From Microplitis mediator (taxonomy: Eukaryota > Arthropoda > Insecta > Hymenoptera > Braconidae), in NCBI RefSeq assembly GCF_029852145.1, contig NC_079976.1, forward strand, positions 2,170,001 through 2,234,000: a stretch of 64,000 bases of DNA, given 5' to 3'. Shown here one piece after another: positions 1 through 9,632 of this stretch. The notes beneath the pieces are model-generated. The model searched no databases and was not told where the DNA came from. It saw nothing but the letters and a program-made list of their open reading frames with translations. The stretch's first letter is position 1. Every line of letters starts with the position of its first letter. Position numbers and translations under genes: made by a program.

Positions 1-42
1 TACTGCAGAAGTGGAAATTCAGTTTTATTTTTTGTGTTGTAG

Positions 43-1383
43 TCAATGATAACGAAACCATAAGATATATTTTGCCATATCAATTCCACATTGTCTACGA
101 AATAAAAAATTTCAAATCTTACGTATTGACTTATATTTTATATATCCCACATATGTTCATCAGTGGCTTCAGTCATTCTTCAACAGAATGTTTTTTGATA
201 ACGCTCGTTTACTATTTGAGCGGGAGATTTGTAATTTTGGCGGACAGAATAAACGCGCTGAGCAAAAAACCTAATCTGCGTAAGAGTGATCTCAATGATA
301 TTATTGCTGAATATATCAGATTATTGAAGTAAAAGTAATTTTATGAATTAATTTTTTTTTTAACTTTGATTTTACTTTTTATCAAAATTTTGCTTTAAAT
401 TATGAATCTAGATTAGGAGAAACGGTTATAAATTCATATACTACGTCATTACTAGTTTATATGATGAACTCTACTATACTTTTGTGCATAATCGGTTACC
501 AAATACTAATTGTAAGTTACATTATAGTATAAGTAATTAAAAATTTTGAATTTTAATCAAAAAATTAATTAAAATTGACAGCATATTATGATTGGGCCAA
601 AAATAAAATTGATTCATTGTTTTGTTTATATATTTACAATATATTTAGTGATAACTGTCTTCTGTATCGTGAGCGAACGACTGAAGGCTGAGGTAAAGTT
701 ATAAATTTGAATTTTTCTATGATTTTTTGAGCGAAGTGCGAACTTGGCTGCACGGGCCAAAGGCGAGTGTTAACAACACATGACTATATAGGACTTATTG
801 CTTTCTGCGCACTACAGTTTGTGTAATAAATGCATAGATAATGTTGTCCTATAGTTACAGAGAACTGTTGACATTAAATTTGAATTATTATGAGAACCAA
901 AAATAGTTTTATGCCTCGAGAAGGCGGGATACAAATTTTTGATGAATCTCTGTAAGCATAAAAAGACATTTTTTATACATTAATTAAAAAAAAAAAATTA
1001 ATAGTAAAGCCCAAGCTCCGCTTCGCGTCCAAGGTGTGCAAAAATCCAAATTTATTTTTTAAAATGAAATAAAAAAATTATTTTAGAATAATAAAGTTTG
1101 CGAGGCGTTTTGGAATTGCGAGTGGTATAATCTGCCTCCTAAGCAAATCAGAATTATTATGTTTTGTATTATGAGATCACAAAAACCGCTGGCGCTTAAA
1201 ATTGGAAAATTTTCGTATTTTGGTATCAGCACATTGACAAACGTAAAATAACTTTTTTTTTTTTTTTATATTTATTTGGGTTAATGTCACTTTTATTAAT
1301 TATTTTTTGTTCCACAGGTTACAAAAACGGCAATGGGTTATCTGTCAGTCCTCAGGCATTTTATAATCACAGAATCTACCTAA
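43..1383 (+). CDS. Odorant receptor OR1 (7tm_6), 5'-truncated by window edge
   Basis: This is the 3' part of an insect odorant receptor, a seven-helix ligand-binding subunit that works with Orco as a cation channel in sensory-neuron dendrites. Exons read 43-328, 412-511, 582-692, 1087-1242 and 1318-1383, all with GT/AG junctions, and encode about 238 C-terminal residues. Exon 1087-1242 carries the family signature (FWNCEWYNLPP, then RSQKPLALKIGKF), and the last exon has MGYLSVLRHFII. Exon lengths 286, 100, 111 and 156 match the downstream paralogues exactly, so the frame is secure. The last exon is two codons longer, ending in EST. Exons 1 and 2 should lie left of the window. No frame break is visible. 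AATAAA-like signals follow near 2,055. Confidence 0.9.
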
Positions 1384-2870
1384 AGATGGACTTTTGAAAG
1401 CTATACTATGAATACACTGTAAAAAATCCGGAGTGAATCCGGATTGAAATTAAATCCGAATTCACTCCGGATTCACTCGGCCACTCAGAGTTCCGGAGTT
1501 TAAAAAAAAATCACTTCGCTTGCGGAGTGAATTGGGAGTTTTTTTTAGCGGAGTGATCTCGGAGTGATGCGGATTTTATTTCACTCCGAATTCACTCCGG
1601 TCCGGAGATTTAACATTTAAATTAATTTATATTAAATTGTTAAACAGCGTGTGTGTGCGAGTGCGAGTGTCTGTGTGTGCGCGTGTCTGTGGATGTGTGT
1701 GCGTGCGTGAGTGCACATGCGAGTGTGCAAATGTGTGCGTGTGTGTGCGTGTGTGCGAATATGTGCGTGTGTGTGTGCGTATCGGTTTATCAGTACTGTA
1801 ACACGCGAATTTTTATTTCGATTTTACTTAGTGGATTTATATTTTATCAATAATATCGTTAAAACTCCCCTCCGGAGTGAATTTCACTCCGGAGGGATTA
1901 AATTAAAAAAAAATTATTCACTTCGCAAAAACTCCTCTGCGGAGTGAATTTCACTCCGAGGGGAGTGAATAATTAAAAATTCATTCACTCCGCATTCACT
2001 CCGGATTTAATCCGCATTCACTCCGCGAATTTTTTACAGTGTATAATTAAGAAAAATAAAGTATTATGGAATATTAATAATACAGTTGTGTATGTTACCA
2101 ATACATTAGTGTATTTTTTTCTTATAATTGACTGACTTGAGGAAATTTTCTTTTGATACCTGATAAATTATAAATCGCTGTGGAATTAACGCACAAAATT
2201 GACTTAACTCAGCGCAAAAAAAAAAACAATTCACTAGTTAATCCTAGAAGAATCAATAGAAGAAATTTTTTCGAGTCGTAAAATTTTTTAAAAATCAAAA
2301 ATATTTTTTTTACGAGTAGCCCATATCTAGTAATTTTTTACCGCCACAAAGTGTTTAAAATATTTTAATACTTGAATTTATTTCCTAATGTAAGAGTAAT
2401 TTTTTTAACATTATTTGTAAGAAAGTTTTAATACTAGTTCGATTTTATGTACCGTAATTATAATCATAAATTTAAAAAAATTACAATTAATTATCATCGC
2501 ACTGGTCAAGTTTTTTTAATAATTAAAAAATAAACAATCACTGAAATCTTTAATTCACATGTCAATTTAAATAACAAAAAATAAATGTGATATTATTAAC
2601 ATCAATAAAGGAGCGATAAAATCGAGTTATTTATCCAACACTTATAGACATAATGGTAAAAAAAAATTCAATAAACCTTAAAATATCTGATCCCGAAGCT
2701 CGTGATACGATCAGTCGAAGTGTCAGCAACATTGTGAGTAAAAATAAACTTTAAATGTTGGGGGGGTTGGTTTGTACAGCGAAGATAATAGCTGTGTATA
2801 GGTTTTAAAAGTTTTATGCACTGGAAAAATAAACTTTTTAATTGTGTATGTTTATTTAATGTGCATATAT
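1384..2870. other. OR1-OR2 intergenic region
   Basis: Apart from the 627 bp inverted-repeat element at 1,415-2,041 this is AT-rich sequence without a supported gene. The open frames at 1,653-1,947 are translations of the GT microsatellite in the element core. A GATCAGTC-type patch and GCTGTGTATAGG near 2,790 resemble upstream sequence of OR3 and OR4 and are probably promoter-proximal. Confidence 0.6.
1415..2041. mobile_element. MITE family A, copy 1 (CACTGTAAAAAAT ends, GT-rich core)
   Basis: The terminal inverted repeats read CACTGTAAAAAATCCGGAG at the left and its imperfect complement at the right, flanked by TA on both sides (1,413-1,414 and 2,042-2,043). Subterminal arms are built of many CGGAGTGAATT-like units in both orientations, and the core is a GTGTGCG-rich microsatellite at about 1,648-1,780. 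There is no transposase. Two further copies lie at 10,850 and 35,980. The TA duplication suggests Tc1/mariner-type mobilisation (inference). Confidence 0.85.
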
Positions 2871-2908
2871 GTTTCTTCGAAGATTAAAACAAACTTTTGT
2901 TGTCATTC
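2871..2908 (+). promoter_or_regulatory. OR2 core-promoter-like block
   Basis: GTTTCTTCGAA is followed 30 bp from its start by TGTCATTC, which contains the insect Inr consensus TCAKTY. The Inr A (2,905) is 31 nt before the OR2 ATG, the same distance as in OR3, OR4 and OR5. There is no TATA box at the expected place; the GTTTCTTCG element occupies that position. Confidence 0.5.
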
Positions 2909-2935
2909 ACTTTAAAACCGTCGAACAAATAAAAC

Positions 2936-4821
2936 ATGAAACAACTGAGTAAAGTAAGTCTGTCTCTATTGCTTATGGTTATCAGTGACCGATGAAAAAT
3001 AAAATCTTGACGGAAATATTTTTTATAGGATCAAAAAGACTTGCATGAGGGTCTCAAAATATTTAATTGGATTAGACGTGTGTCCAAAGCAGTCGGATTA
3101 TGGCCATTGGCGCCAAATAACTTTTTTTTTCTCATAACATTTATTTATTTTTCTATCGTGATAACTCTAGAGTGGATGGATTTTTACTACTCGCTTAATG
3201 ATTTTGATAAAGTTCTCGACAATCTCACAGAAAGTTTGTCACTCTCTCAAATTTACATCCGATTAATAATTCTTAAGTTACAAATAAACAAACTTGGCCA
3301 AGTAATAAAAGACACTATAGATAATTTTAATGTTGACAAATTCAAAAGTTCATCGGAAATAGAAATATTTTTGAATTACATTGACGAGGGAAAATTTTTT
3401 GTTAAATCAATCATTTTATTTATAGTAATGACGTTAATTACTTGGTATTTTGGACCACTGACAGCTCCAGCTCCAATTGGTAAGCGGGTAAATTTAATAA
3501 ATAAAATTTTTGGTTACGTAATTTATAAATTTACAATTAAAAACTCTACAGCTGACGATAATGAAACGATAATTTATATTTTGCCGTATCGTGTGCCCAG
3601 TGTTTTTGAAATAAACGACTTTAAATCGTACGTAGTTATGTACATTTTTTACGGGCCTTTTATTTTAATTGTCGGCTCCAGTCATGCATCGTTAGAATGT
3701 TTTTTAATTACACTAGTTTATTGCTTGAGAGGGAGATTCGTGATTTTAGCTGACAGAATTGATGCGCTTGATGAAAAACCAGAAGTAGGGAAAAATGAAG
3801 TCAAGGATATTATTGTGGAACATAGTAAATTATTGAGGTAAAGAGTTACTGTTTTGTTATAAATTTTAGTGACTTTATACCCGTGGAAAATTTTTTTTTT
3901 TAAAGAGGGTCAAAAAGAGTTGACTATTCCAAATTTCAAACGCGACAGGACGATACTTTTTTTTGAACTTTCAAAAATTCAAAGGAAAAATCTATGATTA
4001 GAATATGTTAAAAAAAATTTTTAAATATTCCAAAATCAGTTTTTCCTAAAGTATTTTGCACTGAAAAAAATGAAAAAATTTATCGCTTTTGATGGAGTCA
4101 AAAAAAGTTATCAGAGGCTAAAAGTGTTCATTCATAGCAATAACTCAATTGTTTTATAATTATTCTGTTAATTAAGATTAGGAGAAACATTTATAAATGT
4201 ATATAGTTCGTCATTAATGGTTTATATGATGAATGCCACTACCCTTTTGTGCATTATTGGTTATAAAATACTAATTGCAAGTATCACTTCTAAATAGCCT
4301 TGTAAGGTTTTAATTAATTTTTGAAAATAATAACTCTGCTTTTAGACTTATATAAAAGGATCAAATGCAGATATAGTTACGTACCTAATATTTATATCTA
4401 CGATATATCTTATAATTGCATTATTTTGTATTGTCAGTGAGCGTTTGACTTCAGAGGTATACCAATTATTCAAAATTTTATTTTGTGTTTTTTTTTGCAA
4501 GTTTAATTTATGATAAATATTACAAAATATTATAGTGTGATAAAGTGAGCGAAGCATTTTGGAATTGCAAATGGTACAACATGCCACCGAATACGATTAA
4601 AGATATCATGTACTGTATTCTGAGGTCGCAGAATCCGCTGGCTCTCAAAATTGGAGAATTTTCATATTTTGGCAATAGCACGCTGACAATTGTGATATTT
4701 TTTTTATTGAATTACATTATTTTGAAATATCTTAAACTGAAATATTGTTTTTTTTTTTCAGGTCACGAAAACGGCTATGGGATACTTGTCTGTGCTCAGA
4801 CATTTTTTGATAATCGAATAA
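2936..4821 (+). CDS. Odorant receptor OR2 (7tm_6)
   Basis: Complete insect odorant receptor of 393 residues. Exons: 2936-2953, 3029-3479, 3552-3837, 4177-4276, 4346-4456, 4536-4691, 4762-4821. The start is MKQLSK, spliced to DQKDLHEGLKIFNW, the same arrangement as OR3 and OR4. Predicted helices: TM1 ~35-55, TM2 ~70-92, TM3 ~127-147 (exon 2); TM4 in exon 3; TM5 in exon 4; TM6 in exon 5; TM7 across exons 6-7. Signature residues in exon 6 are FWNCKWYNMPP and RSQNPLALKIGEF, where N replaces the K usual in the array. Exon 4 ends at a GC donor (GCAAGT at 4,277) instead of GT; GC-AG introns are a known minor class, so this need not inactivate the gene. It probably pairs with Orco in olfactory neurons (family knowledge). 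The ligand is unknown. Confidence 0.93.
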
Positions 4822-5319
4822 TCCGTTTCTCAAAAGTCTGATCAGTACAGTTTTTATTTTTAAAGGCCTGCTATTGAACATGTCTAGAAAAATAAATCAA
4901 AAAAATTTTTATACTAATGTTTTTTATGTAATTTCGGGAGATAATTTTGAAAATCTAATTGGATTCAATTAGCTTACGATAAGATATTTAACGAACTAGT
5001 GTTTTTCTTTTCATCTTAAATAATTACTTGTGAATAAAAATGATTACAAAAACGCAAATACAAGTTTTGACCATACTCACTTAGCTTAAATTTCATGTGT
5101 TCACTGTTTTTGAACATCGTGGAATGTAAAAATTACTGTCAATAATAAAATTTTTGATTCAAAAAATTTTCAGTGATCGCAGTATAAATCAAATTGCTTG
5201 ACTCTTAGTCTATTATCCAGAAAAATTAAAAATCACTAACAACTTTTTCAGGCTTATTGTTTATAAAATTATTTGACTTTGATCTATTGAAAACAGATTT
5301 TTCTGTTATAAAAACTTAG

Positions 5320-5846
5320 AATTTTTATAAAATTCACAATACTATTATTTGATCTGATAGAAATTAATATCAGATAGTATTTGAATTTTTTTTGAAGACT
5401 TTGAATAAAAAAAAATTATTGAAAATATTGGTAGCGAATTCCGGGCAGGTGCGAGGATCGAATAGTCAGTAACAGTGTAAATAAAAATAAATTTACATGT
5501 TGTGGGGTTCTGTCTATCCTATATCTCCAGAAATATCGCGGATAATAGCTGTGTAGAGGTGAAAAGTTTATAAAACTTATATTCACTGGACACAAACTTT
5601 TGAATTATGGCAATTATAAGTATAGTACGTGAGACATCCCGAATACTATGTGAATATGTTTCTTCGGACATTGAAGCAGGCTTTTATTGTCATTCACTTT
5701 AAAACCAGCAAACAAACAAAACATGAAACAGTTGAGTAAAGTAAGTCTTTATTGTTTATAGTTGTCAGTGACCGACGAAAGATAAAATCTTAACGGAAAT
5801 ATTTTTGTAGGATCAAAAAGATTTAGATGAGGGTCTTAAAATATTT
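5320..5846 (+). repeat. Homogenised 5' cassette, copy in OR3
   Basis: From about 5,320 the sequence runs nearly identical to 9,108-9,632, covering upstream DNA, exon 1, intron 1 and the first ~36 nt of exon 2. It then diverges abruptly after GAGGGTCTTAAAATATTT. Identity is far higher than between the two coding bodies downstream. Confidence 0.8.
5658..5695 (+). promoter_or_regulatory. OR3 core-promoter-like block
   Basis: GTTTCTTCGGA, then 30 bp from its start TGTCATTC (Inr-like, A at 5,692), 31 nt before the ATG. The layout equals that of OR2 and OR4. Confidence 0.5.
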
Positions 5847-8811
5847 GATTGGAGTAGACGTGTGTCCAAATCTATCGGATTGTGGCCACTTGCACCAAAT
5901 AATTTTATATTTTTCACAACATTTTCTTTTTTTACGGTCGCCATGATTCTCGAGTGGATGGATTTTTACTACTCGCTAAACGATTTCGACAAAGTTCTCG
6001 ACAATCTCACAGAAAATTTGTCATTTTCTCATATTTACATCCGAGGGATAATACTAAAATTACAAGTGAACAAACTTCGTCAAGTAATAAAAGTCACTAT
6101 GGATGATTTCAATGTTAACAAATTCAAAAATTCATCAGAAATAGAAATATTTTTGAGTTTCATTAATAAAGGAAAATTTTTTGTTAAATCAATTATTTCA
6201 TTTATGGCAATGACTATAATTACTTGGTATATTAGCCCACTGACAGCTCCAGCTCCTATTGGTAAGCCCATTAAGTTAATGAATAAAATTTCAATTATAT
6301 AATTTATAAATTTACAATTAAAAATTCCATAGCTGACGATAATGTAACGATAGTTTATATTTTACCTTATCGTTTCCACGTTGTCTTCGAAATAAATGAC
6401 TTCAAATCCTATATGCTGACTTACATTTCATACGCACCCCATTGTCTCATTGACGGTTGCAGTCATGCATCGATAGAATGTTTTTTAATAACACTAATTT
6501 ATTATCTGAGAGGAAGACTAGTTATTTTAGCTGGCAGAATCAATGCTCTCACTAATAAACCAAAAGTGGAAAAATATGAAATCAATGATATCATTGCTGA
6601 GCATAGTAGATTATTGAAGTAAAAAGTGGTTTCATTTTTAAAAATTTCACCGACTTCATATAATAATTATTTTTTTCTTAATCTCGCTAACATAGATTTG
6701 GAGAAACAGTTATAAGTATATATAGTACGTCATTAATGGTATATATGATGAGCGTGACTGTACTTTTGTGCGTCATTGGTTATAAAATACTTATTGTAAG
6801 TATCACTACACGGAGAGAAAATTATGGTAACTGTTCCGAGTACGTCCATAAGGTATCAACCCTGAACATTGTGGTAATTACGCGGAATTAGGGGATAGAC
6901 TTCCACTTTTTCTAAGACAAGTTTCTCAAATTATGGGAGCGATTCCTATAATTATGTAAAAGTTCCTATACTGTATAGTAATTAAGTAATGGTAGTGATT
7001 ACCATACTCATGGGAATAGTTTCCAAAGTCATATAGTAATAAATCTAATATCCATATTGGAACAGTTCCTATTAAACAAGTATGGAAATAAACCGTGAGC
7101 ATCATAGTTATCACTGTAAAAAAACTTGTTTGAATTTTCAAAGATTGTATATAACGCAATAAACACATACATTTGTGCTTGAAATTTCATTACTAATTTC
7201 ATATAGAATTTGAAATACACGTTTTTGAATTTTCAAATTGACGCTTTGGATTTTCGAATAGGGGAGGGTGGGGAAAAAGGGGGTACTTAAGGAAATACCA
7301 AGTTTTCGAGGACTCAAATACGCTAAATCTTTTTTTTTTAATGGTATTCAAAGTAAATAGAAGATATTTTCAGTTACCGTTGAAAAAAAAAATTTTTCAT
7401 TTCTGTGGGCAAAGTGGGGTACCCCCTAAAAAAGGCAAAAAAAAAAATTCTGGATTTTAAACAAATTTGATTAAGTTGAATTTTTTTGTAAGTAATTTAC
7501 ACGAAGAAAAATTATATTTTACATGTTTATTGGATACAAAAGAAGAAAAAAAAATTTTAATAGTTTTTATCATAAAACAAAAGTCATTAATATTTTTCAA
7601 CTGACAATTGATTTTTGAAAAAATTTACCAAAAAAAATTCAAAGTAACTCTTAATTATATTTACAGAAGTGATTTTGGAATGTTTAAAAATCATTTAAAA
7701 TATAAAATTTTTTTAAATCAAATTTTAGGGGTACCCCGTTTTGTCTACCCTACCCCCTTTTACCCCTCTTCCCCTACTTTTTTTTTAATTTTCAAAAAGT
7801 ATTATGAAATTTCAAATAGAATTTTTAAAATTCAATATATGTTATAGAATTTTCAATACTTGCTTTGAAAATTTAAAAATCAAGTATAAACTTTAAGTAC
7901 GTTTATTAAAATTCATATTTTTTTTCTTAATTTTGAATACCAGCTTGATTATTAAATTACGTATATTAAATTTGAAGCTTTTTTTATTGAAAATACAATT
8001 CAAATATCTAGTTATGAAAATTCAATTCCTTTTGTATTGTAATTTTAAAATTATTTTTAACAGTGTACATTTACCATAAATTATTTGAATCATTAACATA
8101 ATATATGTAATCGTTACTATAGTGACATAGGAATTATTACCATAAATTTACAGGAACTATTTCTATATCGCTTAGGAATAAATCTGATATGGATAGAAAT
8201 GGTTACCACAATTTGTATGGGTGCAATTACCATAATATAAGGTAATTGTTACCGTAAATTTCTCTCCGTGTACTAGTTTCATAATATTTGAATTAATATA
8301 TCAAAATAATGTGCGTACTCTTAGAACTTTATGACAGGACCTAACGCAGATTTAGTTCAATACTTGATATATTTATTTGCAACATATCTTATTATTGGTT
8401 TATTTTGTATTGTCAGTGAGCGCCTGATTTCCGAGGTATAAATTACAATTATCAATCACTATGTCATATATTTGGATTGTAAGTTCAATTTTTGATAAGT
8501 ATAAAAAAATATTTCAGTGTAACAAAGTAAGTGATGCATTTTGGAATTGCGAATGGTATAATATGCCGCCAAATGCAATTAAAGGCATTATGTTCTGCAT
8601 TCTGAGATCGCAGAAACCGCTGGCTCTCAAAATTGGAAAATTTTCATACTTTGACAAGAACACACTGACACTCGTAATACTGTTTTTAAATTTTTTGTTA
8701 TCAATTATATTGTTTTAGAATATCGTTAACTGAAATATCGTTTTTTCTCAGGTAACGAAAACAGCTATGGGATATTTATCTGTGCTCAGACATTTTTTGA
8801 TAATCGAGTAA
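5723..8811 (+). CDS. Odorant receptor OR3 (7tm_6), intron 4 expanded by nested transposons
   Basis: Complete receptor of 393 residues. Exons: 5723-5740, 5811-6261, 6333-6618, 6696-6795, 8325-8435, 8518-8673, 8752-8811, all GT-AG. The start MKQLSK is shared with OR2 and OR4. Exon 2 carries WPLAPN before TM1 and LTAPAPIG at its end; exon 6 carries FWNCEWYNMPP and RSQKPLALKIGKF; the tail is MGYLSVLRHFLIIE. The closest relative in the window is OR4. Intron 4 is about 1.5 kb against roughly 70 bp in neighbours, because a 1,462 bp composite transposon sits between the donor and exon 5. Splice sites are intact, so the gene is probably functional. Ligand unknown. Confidence 0.93.
7112..8065 (-). mobile_element. 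MITE family C, copy 1, nested in family B
   Basis: The ends are CACTGTAAAAAAA and TTTTTAACAGTG. Removing the internal family D insertion leaves about 438 bp that aligns, in opposite orientation, along its length with the uninterrupted copy at 49,889-50,327 (439 bp). It contains no coding capacity. Confidence 0.88.
7261..7774. mobile_element. MITE family D (GGGGAGGGTGGGG ends), nested in family C
   Basis: Element of 514 bp with G-rich left and C-rich right ends, flanked by TA at 7,259-7,260 and 7,775-7,776. The empty-site paralogue in family C copy 2 has a single TA at the matching position, confirming a 2 bp TA target duplication. Internal text of the type GGCAAAGTGGGGTACCCC is typical of the family. 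A second copy is at 37,263-37,729. Confidence 0.88.
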
Positions 8812-9107
8812 TGCGTTTCAAAAGTTGAATTAACACAATTTTTATGTTCAAAGTCATGCTGTTAAATTTTCTTTGAAAATTAAGTCACTTCAAAAGTTTG
8901 TTCATTTTTTCAGTGATTTCAGGCGATGATTTTTGTAATTTAATTGGAATTAGTCAGTTAAGTTATGACTGGAACAAACAAATATTGTTTTCTAATTTGT
9001 TTTTAATTATAACTTTTTAATAAAAGTTCCGTCAAAAATGCAAATACAAATTATTTTATACTCACTCGATCAAAATTCCATAATCATCTCGAAATTCAAA
9101 AATATTA
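8812..9107. other. OR3-OR4 intergenic region
   Basis: AT-rich, about 300 bp before the OR4 5' cassette. I see no gene or repeat beyond a likely OR3 3' UTR. Confidence 0.5.
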
Positions 9108-9632
9108 AGATTTTTATGAAATTCACAGTACTATTATTTGATCTTTTAGAAATTAATATGATATAGTATTCGAATTTTTTATGAAGACTGAACACAAATA
9201 AGAGTATTGAAAATATTGGCAGCGAATTCCGGGCAGGTGCGAGGGTCGAATAGTCAGTAACAGTGTATTTAAAAATAAATTTATGTTGTGGGGTTCTGTC
9301 TATCCTCTATCTCCAGAAATATCGCGGATAATAGCAGTGTAGAGGTGAAAAGTTTATAAAACTTATATTCACTGGACACAAACTTTTAAATTATGGCAAT
9401 TATAAGTATAGTACGTGAGACATCCCGAATACTATGTGAATATGTTTCTTCGGACATTGAAGCAGGCTTTTATTGTCATTCACTTTAAAACCAGCAAACA
9501 AACAAAACATGAAACAGTTGAGTAAAGTAAGTCTTTATTGTTCATAGTTGTCAGTGAACGACGAAAGATAAAATCTTAACGGAAATATTTTTGTAGGATC
9601 AAAAAGATTTAGATGAGGGTCTTAAAATATTT
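9108..9632 (+). repeat. Homogenised 5' cassette, copy in OR4
   Basis: Counterpart of 5,320-5,846. Only scattered substitutions and tiny indels separate the two copies up to ~36 nt into exon 2, after which OR3 and OR4 differ freely. Confidence 0.8.
9444..9481 (+). promoter_or_regulatory. OR4 core-promoter-like block
   Basis: GTTTCTTCGGA plus TGTCATTC with the same 30 bp spacing. The Inr-like A (9,478) is 31 nt before the ATG. Confidence 0.5.

Larger units (their letters stand above)
6809..8270. mobile_element. MITE family B (CACGGAGAGAAA ends), host of two nested insertions
   Basis: The terminal inverted repeats read CACGGAGAGAAAATTATGGT at the left and its imperfect complement ending CTCTCCGTG at the right, flanked by TA duplications at 6,807-6,808 and 8,271-8,272. 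Its internal arms hold many GGTAATTGTTACC-like palindromic units. It carries family C at 7,112-8,065, which in turn carries family D at 7,261-7,774. It lies in OR3 intron 4. Confidence 0.85.

Noticed and set aside
720..1050. GAGCGAAGTGCG and CCGCTTCGCG as ends of a TE in OR1 intron 5
   Set aside because: The pairing is too imperfect and no target duplication could be seen.
1653..1947. Cys/Val-rich open frames in the first family A MITE
   Set aside because: They are translations of the GTGTGCG microsatellite; the other copies do not keep any frame.
4277..4282. OR2 as a pseudogene because of the GC donor
   Set aside because: All exon lengths, phases and conserved motifs are intact, and GC-AG introns are functional in animals.
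7112..8065. Open frames inside the nested transposons as possible transposase remnants
   Set aside because: They are short, not similar to DDE transposases, and not shared between the two family C copies.
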